A stretch of DNA of 64,000 nucleotides from Micromonospora eburnea (lineage in GTDB: Bacteria; Actinomycetota; Actinomycetes; Mycobacteriales; Micromonosporaceae): positions 6,510,001-6,574,000 of the forward strand of contig NZ_FMHY01000002.1 of assembly GCF_900090225.1 (NCBI RefSeq), written 5' to 3'. Shown here piece after piece: positions 24,616-34,749 of the stretch. The number at the start of each line of letters is the position of its first letter. Positions within the stretch are counted from its first letter, which is position 1. The notes beneath the pieces are model-generated. The model was not told the DNA's origin, did no database searches, and saw nothing but the letters and a program-made list of their open reading frames with translations. The translations under genes and the position numbers were made by a program.

Positions 24616-25652
24616 CAATACATGGAGACGTGAACATGGTTTGTGTGGTCGGCCGCCGGGCTGCCGCCGCCGCTGTACGACCGCCAGCCGGTGTTCGGCA
24701 TCCAGATCTGCCGGTACCAGATCACGTACATGACGCCGAGCTTGCTGGCGTTGTTCTTCAGATAGTTGGCGAGGCTGTCCCCATACGCCTTGTCGCCACC
24801 GGTGGCGGAGACGTTCTCGAAGCCGCCGGACGCGGCGGAGAAGTCACAGGCCCGCCCCTTCGGGTGCTCGCCGTCGCCGCCGCTGCGGAAGCAGGAGACG
24901 TACCGCTTGTAGCCGGCCGCCTTGGCCTGCTGGAGCATGTGCAGGGTCCGCGGGGTGATGCAGTTCGAGGTGGTGGGATCCTTCACCGAGCAGGACTCCG
25001 ACGGCCACGAGCCGTCGGCGTTGCGCGGCGCCGGTTTGGCCGACGCCGAGCCGCCGCTGAAGCCGGAGCTGCTGCCCGAGCTGACCTTGGCCAGCGCGAT
25101 CTCGGCGTCCCGCTTCTTCTTCGCCAGGATGGCGAGCTGCTTCTGCTGTTCGCGGACCTCCGCGTCGATGGCCAGCTTGGCCTGGGCGGCCTCGGCCTTC
25201 GCCTCGTTCAGGGCCCGCAGCCGCTTGCCGTCCCGCTGGGCCATCACGTCCAGCTCCGCGGCGCGCTGGACGAAGGAGCCCGGGTCGGAGCTGGCCAGCA
25301 GCGCCGACACCGGGGTCAGCCGCCCCAGCCGGTACGACTGCGCGGCCACCTCGCCCACCTGCGAGTTCAGCTCGACCAGGCGCAGTTCGAGCTGCGTGAG
25401 CTGGGCGTTCAGCTGGGTCTGCCGCCGCTTGGAGTTGTTGAGCCGGGCGGTGGCCTCGATGTGGCCCTTCGCCGCCGCTTCGAGGGCCTGTCGCAGCTGC
25501 TTGCTGCCCCCCTCGTCCGGCGCGCTCGGGGTCGGTGCGGCGACGGCGACCCCGGCCGGGACGAGGCCGGCGCCGAGCAGCAGGGCCACCGCGGCGAGCA
25601 GGGCGAGCAACGGCCGGCGGACGCGCCGCCGGGTGAGCCTGGTCCTGGGCAC
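24615..25652 (-). CDS. Secreted coiled-coil protein with ARB_07466-like C-terminal domain
   Basis: The 345-residue protein has a signal peptide (1-39, ending VAVAAP). A long coiled coil (about 50-195) is rich in Ala, Gln, Lys and Glu, like the regulators of cell-wall hydrolases. After a Ser/Gly linker comes a compact C-terminal domain (about 225-345) with ITPRTLHMLQQAKAAGY, SCFRSGGDGEHPKGRACDF and ADHTNHVHVSM. The His and Asp residues resemble the metal sites of M15/D,D-peptidase-like folds, and this pattern is known as the ARB_07466-like domain. A cell-wall role is likely. The closest cue to function is the coupled downstream gene, which has none. No ribosome site decides the start clearly, but ATG 25652 begins the signal peptide. 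Confidence 0.82.
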   Translation of the reverse strand: MPRTRLTRRRVRRPLLALLAAVALLLGAGLVPAGVAVAAPTPSAPDEGGSKQLRQALEAAAKGHIEATARLNNSKRRQTQLNAQLTQLELRLVELNSQVGEVAAQSYRLGRLTPVSALLASSDPGSFVQRAAELDVMAQRDGKRLRALNEAKAEAAQAKLAIDAEVREQQKQLAILAKKKRDAEIALAKVSSGSSSGFSGGSASAKPAPRNADGSWPSESCSVKDPTTSNCITPRTLHMLQQAKAAGYKRYVSCFRSGGDGEHPKGRACDFSAASGGFENVSATGGDKAYGDSLANYLKNNASKLGVMYVIWYRQIWMPNTGWRSYSGGGSPAADHTNHVHVSMY

Positions 25653-25779
25653 GAAAGCCGTCCTTCCGTCGACCGCCGGTCACCATACCGGACCACGCGG
25701 GCCGCGCCAGGTCCCCGACCTCGATCGACGCTGGTCATCGACGCAGCGTGCCGGAGGGTGAGCGCACGGTGCCCGTCAC

Positions 25780-26589
25780 TCAGCCATCCAGCAGCGTCGC
25801 CCGGACCTGGTCCCAGATCTCCGCGCTGGACGCGACCAGCAGGCCCCGGCCATCGTCGGCCGGGTGGTAGTCGGTCCCGTCGAAGCGGCGGGCCACCCCG
25901 CCCGCCTCCCGTACGAGCAGGGCGCCGGGCGCATGGTCCCAGGGCAGGGTGCGCCAGAACAGGACGAACTGCTGCGCGCCGGTGAGCACGTCCAGGTATT
26001 CCCGGCCGGCGCAGTGCTGGCCGGGCAGCAGCTCACCGATCCGCCCGCCGCCCGCCGTCACGCGCTGCCCGATGGCCGGGGGCAGGAACCGGGTCATCGC
26101 GGTGCCGCGCAGCGCTCCGACCTCCGGCGCCGGCCCGGTGGTGCGTACCGGCTTGCCCTCCAGCCAGGTGCCCACGCCCACGCGGCACATGCCCATGGCC
26201 CCGGCCAGCGGGTCGTACACCCAGGAGGCCACCGGCACGCCATCGGTCAACAGCGCCACCATCAGGGCGAACGGACGCCGCCCGGCGGCGAAGTTGGCGG
26301 TGCCGTCGATCGGGTCGACCAACCAGACGTCGCCTTCGCCACGCAGATGGCGCAGCAGGTCCGGGTCCTCGGCGACCGCCTCCTCACCGACCACCACCGA
26401 ACCGGGGCGCAGCCGCCGCAGCCGGGCGGAGATCAGTTCCTCCGACCGCCGGTCGGCGACGGTGACCACCTCGCCGGGCGCCTTCTCGGCGATGTCGGCG
26501 GCATCGAGTCGCCGGAACATCGGCACCACGATCTCCGCCGCGGTCTCCCGCAGCACCGCGCCGACGTCCTCCAACAGCCGGTCAGCCAC
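25780..26589 (-). CDS. Inositol monophosphatase-family phosphatase
   Basis: The 269-residue protein has the Mg2+-dependent phosphatase motifs of the family: VVGEEAVAEDPD (first metal Glu), WLVDPIDGTANFAAG (second motif) and LPWDHAPGALLVREAGG (C-terminal Asp site). Members dephosphorylate myo-inositol 1-phosphate, histidinol phosphate or related sugar phosphates. In actinobacteria inositol is needed for mycothiol and phosphatidylinositol. The GTG at 26589 overlaps the response-regulator stop by 8 bases, so it is the last gene of a four-gene signalling operon, an odd partner that may just be carried along. Substrate is not determinable. Confidence 0.87.
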   Translation of the reverse strand: MADRLLEDVGAVLRETAAEIVVPMFRRLDAADIAEKAPGEVVTVADRRSEELISARLRRLRPGSVVVGEEAVAEDPDLLRHLRGEGDVWLVDPIDGTANFAAGRRPFALMVALLTDGVPVASWVYDPLAGAMGMCRVGVGTWLEGKPVRTTGPAPEVGALRGTAMTRFLPPAIGQRVTAGGGRIGELLPGQHCAGREYLDVLTGAQQFVLFWRTLPWDHAPGALLVREAGGVARRFDGTDYHPADDGRGLLVASSAEIWDQVRATLLDG

Positions 26590-27030
26590 GCGGCGGCAAC
26601 TTGACCACGCTGACGAAGAACTCGTCGATCTGGCGGACCACCGAGATGAAGCGCTCGAAGTCCACCGGCTTGGTCACGTAGGCGTTCGCGTGCAGCTGGT
26701 AGCTGCGCAGAATGTCCTCGTCGGCCTGAGAGGTGGTGAGCACCACGACCGGGATGCGGCAGAGCTCCTCGTCCTTCTTGATCTCCTCCAGCACCTCCCG
26801 GCCGTCCCGGCGGGGCAGGTTCAGGTCGAGCAGGATCAGGTCCGGGGTCACCGCGTCCGCGTACTGGCCCTCGCGGCGCAGGTACGCCAGCGCCTCGGCG
26901 CCGTCCGAGACCACGGTGAGGCGGTTGCGGACCTTGTGCTCCTCGAACGCCTCCTGGGTCATCAGCACGTCGCCCGGGTCGTCCTCGACCAGCAGGACCT
27001 CGATCGGGCTCTTGCCGTCAGCCGGCACGG

Positions 27031-27034
<4 letters not shown>
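26582..27034 (-). CDS. Single-domain response regulator (Rcp1/CheY-like)
   Basis: The 150-residue protein is one receiver domain without an output domain. It shows the acidic pocket VEDDPGD, the phosphorylation site Asp in LILLDLNLPRRDG, the switch Thr in VVLTTSQ and Lys in VTKPVDF. The shape is that of phytochrome-linked Rcp1 regulators. ATG 27034 overlaps the histidine kinase stop by 4 bases (ATGA), so it is the natural partner of that kinase. It probably passes phosphate onward or controls the PP2C-type phosphatase encoded first in the operon, rather than binding DNA. Confidence 0.92.
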
Positions 27035-28679
<1,645 letters not shown>

Positions 28680-28683
<4 letters not shown>

Positions 28684-29927
28684 CGGCCACCACCCCGGCT
28701 GACCAGCAACATGGCGACGTCGTCGGCGAGCGGGCCGCCGTTCAGCTGCTCGGCCCGGCCGACCAGCCACGCCGGCAGCTCGGCCAGCGGCACCGCCTGA
28801 CCGGCGGGGTCGGCGAGCAGGTCGGTGAGCCCCGGCACGTCGAGCCGCTCGTCCCCGGGGCCAACCCGACCCTCGATGAGACCGTCGGTGTACATCAGCA
28901 AGGACCAGTCATCGGCGTCGAACTCCAGATCGAAGGCGACCGGCCGGCGCGGTCGTACCCCGAGCAGCAGACCGCTCCTGGCCGGCACCGGGGCGACCTT
29001 TCCGCCGCTGAGCAGCAACGGCGGCGGATGCCCGGCGAGTCGTACGGTGGCCCGGTCGGCCGCCAGGTCGAGGCGGGTCGTCGCCACCGTGGCGAAGATC
29101 TCCTGGAGCCGGCGCTCGCTCATCAGCACCTGTTCCAGGGCGGGCAGCACCTCGTCGTCCGGCACCCCAGCCAGGATCAGCGCCCGCCAGGCGACCCGCA
29201 ACTCGACGCCGAGGGCGGCCTCGTCCACGCCGTGCCCGCAGACGTCGCCGACGATCAGGTCGATCCGGTCCGGCCGGGTCTGCACCACGTCGAAGAAGTC
29301 GCCGCCGATCAGGGCGGCGTGCCGGCCGGGCCGGTAGAAGGTGTGCACCGACACCCGGTCGGTGGTCATCAGCGGCTGCGGCAGCAGGCCCCGTTCCAGG
29401 CGGGCGGACTCGGCCTGGCGCAGCTCCACCTCGCGCAGCCGGCGGGCGTTCTCGTCGGCCCGCTTGCGTTCCACCGCGTAGCGCAGCGCGCGGGTCAGCA
29501 GAACGCCGTCGACCTGCCCCTTGACCAGGTAGTCCTGGGCGCCCTCGGCGAGCGCGACGACGCCCAGGTGCTCGTCGGAGCGGCCGGTGAGCACGCAGAC
29601 CGCGGCTCCGCTCGACATCTCCAGCACCTGGCGCAGCCCGTCCAGGCCCTGCGCGTCGGGCAGACCCAGGTCGAGCAGGACGCAGTCGACCCCGGCCACC
29701 CGCTGCCGGGCCTCGCTGAGGCTGGTCGCGACCATCAGATCGATCATCGAGTTGGTCTCGGCGAGCAGCTCGCCGACCAGGAAGGCGTCGCCCTCGTCGT
29801 CCTCGACCAGCAGCACCCGCAGCCGCTCGCCCGGCGGCAGGTTGGCGGCGTGCCCGGCGCCGCCCGGAGCGGCGGCACGGGGCACGGGGGGACCGACCCC
29901 GCCGGGCCCCGGTTGCGGCCGGGTCAC
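28680..29927 (-). CDS. REC-PP2C (RsbU/SpoIIE-type) Ser/Thr phosphatase
   Basis: The protein has a receiver domain (VLLVEDDEGDA, phospho-Asp in CVLLDLGLPDAQG, Lys in DYLVKG) joined by a helical linker to a PP2C phosphatase. PP2C marks are FYRPGRHAALIGGDFFDV, LIVGDVCGHGVDEA and LLMYTDGLIEGR, with the final GPLADDVAMLLVSR. Such proteins control anti-sigma-factor antagonists in response to phosphorylation. Start choice is difficult: GTG 29927 (used here) has no ribosome site, while an in-frame ATC at 29955-29957 sits 6 bases after a perfect AAGGAG. GTG 30011 is a further option, also without a site. It is first in a four-gene operon with a histidine kinase and regulator. Confidence 0.88.
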
Positions 29928-30114
29928 CGCCGCGAGACGCGGGAGTTCGCTGGTGATGTCGGACTCCTTCCGAGTGTCCCGCTGATCCTGTATCAGACAA
30001 CGTTCGCACACAACACGTCCGGAGGCGGTGCGGCGGGCGCGCCGTGGGAGGTTCACCACGGGCCGGCGGGAGGGCAGGATGAGGCCCACCCCCGACCACC
30101 CCGAGGAGTTCTGA

Positions 30115-32511
30115 GTGGGCGTACCCCCGACCCGCCCCGCCGACCGGGCGCTGGCCCGGCCGCGCCGCCGGCTGCCCGCCGCGGTCGCCGCGCTCGCCGC
30201 ACTGCTCGCGGTCGGCGCCGGTGTCCTGGTCGACCTGGCCACCCCGGCGCCGCGCCCGGCCGACGCGCCGGCGGACCAGTTCAGCGCCGAGCGGGCGTAC
30301 CAGCATGTCAAGGTCATCGCGGCCCGGCCGCACGTCGCCGGCAGCGCCGCCAACGACCAGGTACGCGAGCACCTGGTGGGCGTGCTGCGCGGGCTCGGCC
30401 TGGAGACCGAGGTGCAGGACACCGTCGCACCGGAGGCCGGGCAGCTCAGCGGGGCGGCCGGCGGGGCGACCCTGGCCCGGGTCCGCAACGTGGTGGCCCG
30501 GCTGCCCGGCACCGACTCGACCGGCCGGGTCTTCCTGGTGGCCCACTACGACTCGGTGCAGTCCGGGCCGGGCGGCAACGACGACGCGGCCGGCAGCTCC
30601 GCCGTCCTGGAGGTGGCCCGGGCGCTCACCGCCGGTCCGCGCCCGCGCAACGACGTCGTCTTCGTGCTCACCGACGCGGAGGAGGCGTGCCTGTGCGGCG
30701 CCTCCGGGTTCGCCGCCGGCCACCCGCTGGCCGCGGACGGCGGGGTGGTGCTCAACCTGGAGGCGCGCGGCAGCACCGGCCCGGTGATCATGTTCGAGAC
30801 GTCCCGGAACAACGCGAAGCTGGTGGACGTCTTCGGCCGGGCCGCCCGGCACCCGGTGGGCACCTCGTTCGCGGTGGAGATCTACCGGGCGCTGCCGAAC
30901 GACACCGACTTCACCGCCTTCCTGGACCACGACTTCGTCGGCCTCAACTCGGCGTACATCGACGGTGGCGCGATCTACCACACCCCGCTGGACGTGCCGG
31001 CGGCGATGGACCGGGGCAGCCTCCAGATGCACGGCGACAACGCGCTCGGCCTGGCCCGCGAGTTCGGCCGTAGCGACCTGCGTGACCTGCGCTCCGGCCA
31101 CGACGCCACCTACTTCCCGGTGCCGGGCGGGCTGGTCCGCTATCCCGGCTGGCTGGCCCTGCCGCTGGCCCTGGCCGCCCTGGTCGCGGTCGGGCTGCTC
31201 GGCTGGCTGCTGCGCCGTCGCGGCCGGGCCACCGCCGGCCGGCTGGCCGCCGGCGTCGGGCTCACCCTGGCGCCGATCGTGCTCGCCCCGTTGGGCGCGT
31301 GGCTGCTCTGGGCCGCGATCACCACGATCCGCCCCGGGTACGCCGAGCTGCTCGACCCGTACCGGCCGGTCTGGTACCGGCTCGCCGTGGTGGCGCTCGC
31401 CGCCGCGATCCTGTTCACCTGGTACGCGCTGACCCGCCGCCGGGTCGGACCGGCCGCCCTCGCGTTCGGCGGGCTGACCTGGCTGGCGTTGTTCGGCGTA
31501 CTCCTCGCGGTGCTGGTGCCGGGGGGCGCGTACCTGGCCACGCTGCCCGCGCTGGCCGGCGCGCTCGCCGGCCTGGCGGCGCTGGCCACCCGGCTGGACG
31601 GCCCGTGGCCGGTGGTCGCGGTGACCCTGTCCGGCGCGGTGGCCGTGGTGATCCTGCTGCCCACCGTGGTGCTGCTCTTCCCGGCGCTGGGCATGGCGAT
31701 GGGCGGGGTCGCCGCGCTCTTCGCGGTCCTGCTCGGGCTGGCCGCGCTGCCGGTGGTGGACCTGCTGCACCCGCAGGCCGGCGGCCAGCGGGGCCTGCTG
31801 GCGTTGCGGGCCCGTCGGCTGGGCGCGCTGCCGGCGGCCGCCGCCGGGCTCGCCGCCGTGGTGCTCGCCGGGGTCGGCCTGGCCGTGGACCGCTTCGACG
31901 CCGCCCACCCCGTGCCCACCCACCTGATGTACGGCTTGGACGCGGACACCGGCAAGGCGATGTGGATCACGCACGAGGAGGATCCGCAACCGTGGACCGC
32001 GCAGTACGTCGACGACCGGGCGACCGTCTCCCACTACTTCCCCGCGCTCGGCGACGACGTCTTCGAAATCGGTGACGCCCCCGCGGTGGCCCTGCCGCCA
32101 CCGGCCGTCACGGTGCTCTCCGACACCACCGCCGGCACCTCGCGCACGCTGCGGGTACGGGTGACCCCGCAGCGGCCGGTCCGCGTGCTCTCGTTGCACG
32201 TCGACTCCGAGCCCGACCCGGGCTCGGCGACGGTCACCGCGGCCAGCGCGGCCGGCGTGCCGCTGCCGGTCAAGCCGGTGCAGCCGGGAAGTTCCTGGGG
32301 CTTCGGTCTGGTGTTCCACGCCCCGCCACCGGAGGGTGTCGAGGTGACCCTCACCCTGCGTACGCGGGCGGAGAAGGTGGAGCTGCGGGCGATGGACGCC
32401 AGCGACGGCCTGGACGGGGTGCCCGGCTTCCGCCCCCGCCCGGCGGACGTCGGTGTGGTCGGGTCGCACAGCTCCGAGATGTTGGCGGTGGCGCGCACCT
32501 ATTCGCTGTGA
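30115..32511 (+). CDS. Membrane M28-family metallopeptidase (ERMP1/Fxna-like)
   Basis: The 798-residue protein starts with an N-terminal membrane anchor (about 20-45). An M28 aminopeptidase domain (about 55-335) shows VAHYDSVQSGPGGNDDAAGSS (zinc His and bridging Asp), DAEEACLCGASGF (catalytic Glu pair), ARGSTGPVIMFETS, YRALPNDTDFTAFLDHD and IYHTPLD (last zinc His). About nine membrane helices follow (345-580), and an extracytoplasmic beta-rich tail closes it. The layout copies the ER metallopeptidase ERMP1 group. The active site faces outward, so it likely trims peptides at the cell surface. Start GTG 30115 follows GAGGAG. It is divergent from the signalling operon, with about 100-190 bases of shared promoter space. 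Confidence 0.88.
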   Translation: MGVPPTRPADRALARPRRRLPAAVAALAALLAVGAGVLVDLATPAPRPADAPADQFSAERAYQHVKVIAARPHVAGSAANDQVREHLVGVLRGLGLETEVQDTVAPEAGQLSGAAGGATLARVRNVVARLPGTDSTGRVFLVAHYDSVQSGPGGNDDAAGSSAVLEVARALTAGPRPRNDVVFVLTDAEEACLCGASGFAAGHPLAADGGVVLNLEARGSTGPVIMFETSRNNAKLVDVFGRAARHPVGTSFAVEIYRALPNDTDFTAFLDHDFVGLNSAYIDGGAIYHTPLDVPAAMDRGSLQMHGDNALGLAREFGRSDLRDLRSGHDATYFPVPGGLVRYPGWLALPLALAALVAVGLLGWLLRRRGRATAGRLAAGVGLTLAPIVLAPLGAWLLWAAITTIRPGYAELLDPYRPVWYRLAVVALAAAILFTWYALTRRRVGPAALAFGGLTWLALFGVLLAVLVPGGAYLATLPALAGALAGLAALATRLDGPWPVVAVTLSGAVAVVILLPTVVLLFPALGMAMGGVAALFAVLLGLAALPVVDLLHPQAGGQRGLLALRARRLGALPAAAAGLAAVVLAGVGLAVDRFDAAHPVPTHLMYGLDADTGKAMWITHEEDPQPWTAQYVDDRATVSHYFPALGDDVFEIGDAPAVALPPPAVTVLSDTTAGTSRTLRVRVTPQRPVRVLSLHVDSEPDPGSATVTAASAAGVPLPVKPVQPGSSWGFGLVFHAPPPEGVEVTLTLRTRAEKVELRAMDASDGLDGVPGFRPRPADVGVVGSHSSEMLAVARTYSL

Positions 32512-32606
32512 TCTGTGACCGCAGCAGGTCCTCGGCCGGCGGGTCCTCGACCGCGCCGGCCGGGGACCGCCTCACGCTCGCGCTGGGCCGGAGTGACAAT
32601 CTGACC

Positions 32607-33113
32607 GTGAATGACCTCAGGATCCGCGACCGGACCGCCGCTGACCTGCCACACTGCGTCGCGGTCCTCACCGAGGTGCATCGCCTCGACCGCTACCCGC
32701 TGAACTGGCCGGACGACCCGGAACTGTGGCTGTCGCCGACCAACGCACTGCACGCGTGGGTCGCGGAGACAGCACAGGGCGCCATCGTCGGTCATGTCGC
32801 CCTTCACGACGTCGGTTCCGCCGCGGACGACCCCGCGTCGATGCCCGCAGCCGAGGTCAGCCGCCTGTTCGTCGCACCGGGCGCCCGTGGCTACAACGTC
32901 GGAGGCCAGCTCCTGGCCCACGCCCGCCGATGGGCCGCCGGACGCCGGCTCCCGCTCGTCCTGGAGATCGTCGACCACCCACGTTCAGGCCCCGCCATCA
33001 CCCTCTACGAGCGCACCGGCTGGCGGCACACCCACACGGCCACCGCCACCTGGACCGGCCCAGACGGCGACCCCGTCCGGCTGCGCCGATACACCCTCAC
33101 CGAGGACGCCTGA
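32607..33113 (+). CDS. GNAT-family N-acetyltransferase
   Basis: The 168-residue protein is a single GNAT domain: the start LRIRDRTAADLPHCVAVL, strand 4 EVSRLFVAPGARGYNVGGQLLAHA (acetyl-CoA pyrophosphate loop, here RGYNVG instead of RGxGxG/A) and the end ITLYERTGWRHTH. The family moves acetyl groups to small amines or protein N-termini, and no substrate can be guessed. I start at GTG 32607, since the fold begins there; an upstream frame to 32508 is Ser/Arg-rich filler. It follows the M28 gene by 95 bases on the same strand. Confidence 0.85.
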   Translation: MNDLRIRDRTAADLPHCVAVLTEVHRLDRYPLNWPDDPELWLSPTNALHAWVAETAQGAIVGHVALHDVGSAADDPASMPAAEVSRLFVAPGARGYNVGGQLLAHARRWAAGRRLPLVLEIVDHPRSGPAITLYERTGWRHTHTATATWTGPDGDPVRLRRYTLTEDA

Positions 33114-33116
33114 TCA

Positions 33117-33371
33117 CTACTTCCAGCGGAAGTGGACGAAGAGCCGGCCGAAGTTCTTGGAGTCCTTCTCGACCCGGTGATAGAGCTGCTTGACGTCCTT
33201 CTGGTCGAGGAAGCGCAGCACCCGCTTCTTGAGCTGGCCGGAGCCCTTGCCGGGGATGATCTCCACGAGGGTGGCCTTCTTCGCCACCGCCTCGTCCATG
33301 ATCCCGCGCAGGGCACGGTCGATGTCGTGGCCCTTGTTGAAGATGTCGTGGAGATCGAGCTTGAGCTTCAC
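33117..33371 (-). CDS. Small Smr-domain protein
   Basis: The 84-residue protein is nearly the whole of a Smr (MutS2 C-terminal-like) domain: LDLHDIFNKGHDIDRALRGIMDEA at the start, then LVEIIPGKGSGQLKKRVLRFLDQ with the GKG loop. Smr domains nick or bind DNA or RNA; the catalytic motif is usually LDLHG, here LDLHD. Stand-alone versions of this size are known in actinobacteria, without clear function. ATG 33371 has only 17 bases to the terminator of the upstream gene, so transcription by read-through or a leaderless-type start is likely. Confidence 0.82.
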   Translation of the reverse strand: MKLKLDLHDIFNKGHDIDRALRGIMDEAVAKKATLVEIIPGKGSGQLKKRVLRFLDQKDVKQLYHRVEKDSKNFGRLFVHFRWK

Positions 33372-33388
33372 CAGACCATCCTAGGGAC

Positions 33389-33422
33389 GGCGGAGGGCAG
33401 CCCGCCCGGGCTGCCCTCCGCC
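33389..33422 (-). terminator. Perfect 15-bp hairpin terminator after the TPR gene
   Basis: Arms 33389-33403 and 33408-33422 are perfect complements around a 4-base loop. On the minus strand it begins 8 bases after the TPR gene stop and ends 17 bases before the Smr gene ATG, so it could also attenuate the Smr gene. Confidence 0.8.
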
Positions 33423-33429
33423 ACGTTCG

Positions 33430-33798
33430 TCAGCGACCGCGGTTGACCCGGCTCTCCACCCGGCGCAGCGCCGCCGCGTAGTCGGCGTTGGTCGAGTGCA
33501 TGGCCGCCGCGATACGCAGGTGTCGCAGCGCGTCGGTCGGCCGGTTCAGCCGCTCCAGCGTACGGCCGAGCACGTGGTGCGCGTAGTGGTCGCTCGGGTC
33601 CCGGTCGACCAGCTCGCGTAGCTGCTCCTCGGCCCGGCTGAGCTGGGCCGACTGGAAGTACGCCCGGGCCAGCAGCTGCCGGACCGAGGAGTTGCCGGGC
33701 TCCGCCTCGACGATCGGTTCGAGCAGCCGCGCCGCTCCGGTCGGGTCACCCGCTTCGAAGAACATGGTCGCCCGCCGGTACTCCGCCAGAAGATCCAC
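33430..33798 (-). CDS. Small TPR-repeat protein
   Basis: The 122-residue product is built of about three tetratricopeptide repeats: EYRRATMFFEAGDPTGAARLLEPIV, LLARAYFQSAQLSRAEEQLRELV and HHVLGRTLERLNRPTDALRHLRIA. No signal peptide or other domain is present, so it is a cytoplasmic scaffold for protein contacts. GTG 33798 is chosen because AGGAGG lies 8 bases upstream. The product also carries the conserved DPSDHYAHHVLG stretch, common in a widespread actinobacterial small TPR family whose role is not known to me. Partner unknown. Confidence 0.82.
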   Translation of the reverse strand: MDLLAEYRRATMFFEAGDPTGAARLLEPIVEAEPGNSSVRQLLARAYFQSAQLSRAEEQLRELVDRDPSDHYAHHVLGRTLERLNRPTDALRHLRIAAAMHSTNADYAAALRRVESRVNRGR

Positions 33799-33890
33799 TC
33801 GACCCACCTCCTCATGTCGCCCGGCCCCTTTGTCCGACGCTGGCACAACACCGGCCGGACCGCGAGTGTTCCTGCGCGGCGAACCTGCGT

Positions 33891-34661
33891 TCAGGATGTC
33901 GGGTAGTACCGGTCGCCCACCAGGTCCCAGGCCCGGACCCCGCCGACGATCCCGGCCGTGTTCGGGACGACCACCACGTCGTCGCCCATCCGGGCCAGCT
34001 GTTCCGGCCGGATCAGCCGGGAGTTGCCCCCGCCCAGATAGAGCCGGTCCCAGCGGAAGACCGGCCGCAGCCCCTCCACGACCTGGCGGATCCGCCGGGA
34101 CCAGAACGCATCGCCGAGGCGGCGGCGTTCCGGCTCCCCGATGTACGTGTCGTAGGTGGTGTTCCAGCGGACCGGCGCGTGCGACAACTCCAGGTGCGGG
34201 GCGAGCAGCCCGCCGTCGAAGAGCGCGCTGCCCAGCCCGGTGCCGAGGGTCAGCACCAGCTCGCACCCCGTCCCGGCGACCACGCCCGCGCCGTGCACCT
34301 CGGCGTCGTTGAGCACCAGCGCCGGGATGCCGAACGCCTCGGCGAGCGCGCTGCGCGCGTCGTACCCGGACCACTCGGCGACCAGTTCCGGGTCGATTCT
34401 GCTGCGCGGCCCGGACCGGGTGACGTAGTGCGGGGTGGCCACCACCACGCCGTGCCGGATCATGCCGGGCATCCCGACCGTGAGCCGGTCCGCCGCCGGC
34501 AGGCTGCCGGCCAGGTCCAGCAGCGTCTTGACGAAGAGCGCGGGCGGCAGCGGGTACGGCGTGGGCACCCGCAGCGGCCGGGCGCGCATGGTGCCCGCGG
34601 CGTCCAGCACCGAGGCCTTGATCCCGCCGCCGCCACAGTCGATCGCCAGAGTGGTCGCCAC
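33891..34661 (-). CDS. ROK/polyphosphate-glucokinase-like sugar kinase
   Basis: The 256-residue protein has the ASKHA kinase fold: phosphate-1 loop LAIDCGGGGIKASVLDAAG, acidic site LVLNDAEVHGAGVVAG and phosphate-2 loop LVLTLGTGLGSALFDGG. The tail LYLGGGNSRLI closes the fold. The sequence order matches polyphosphate or ATP-dependent glucokinases (PPGK), though it lacks the long zinc-binding CxCGxxGC motif of ROK repressors. It phosphorylates glucose or a related hexose. I start at GTG 34661, where the conserved strand begins; no strong ribosome site is seen. It is separated by about 90 bases from the TPR gene. Confidence 0.85.
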   Translation of the reverse strand: MATTLAIDCGGGGIKASVLDAAGTMRARPLRVPTPYPLPPALFVKTLLDLAGSLPAADRLTVGMPGMIRHGVVVATPHYVTRSGPRSRIDPELVAEWSGYDARSALAEAFGIPALVLNDAEVHGAGVVAGTGCELVLTLGTGLGSALFDGGLLAPHLELSHAPVRWNTTYDTYIGEPERRRLGDAFWSRRIRQVVEGLRPVFRWDRLYLGGGNSRLIRPEQLARMGDDVVVVPNTAGIVGGVRAWDLVGDRYYPTS

Positions 34662-34749
34662 GGCAGTGAGTGTCCCCCAGCACCCCGGGGTCCGGCGCAC
34701 CGGTAATCAGATCGGTGCCGGCCGGCCCAGCGGTAGGCTCGACAGCCTC

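Noticed and set aside
28909..32469. 1186-codon antisense frame across the M28 peptidase and the phosphatase
   Set aside because: It spans two divergent real genes, has no recognisable domain, and is full of His/Gln/Arg/Gly shadow composition.
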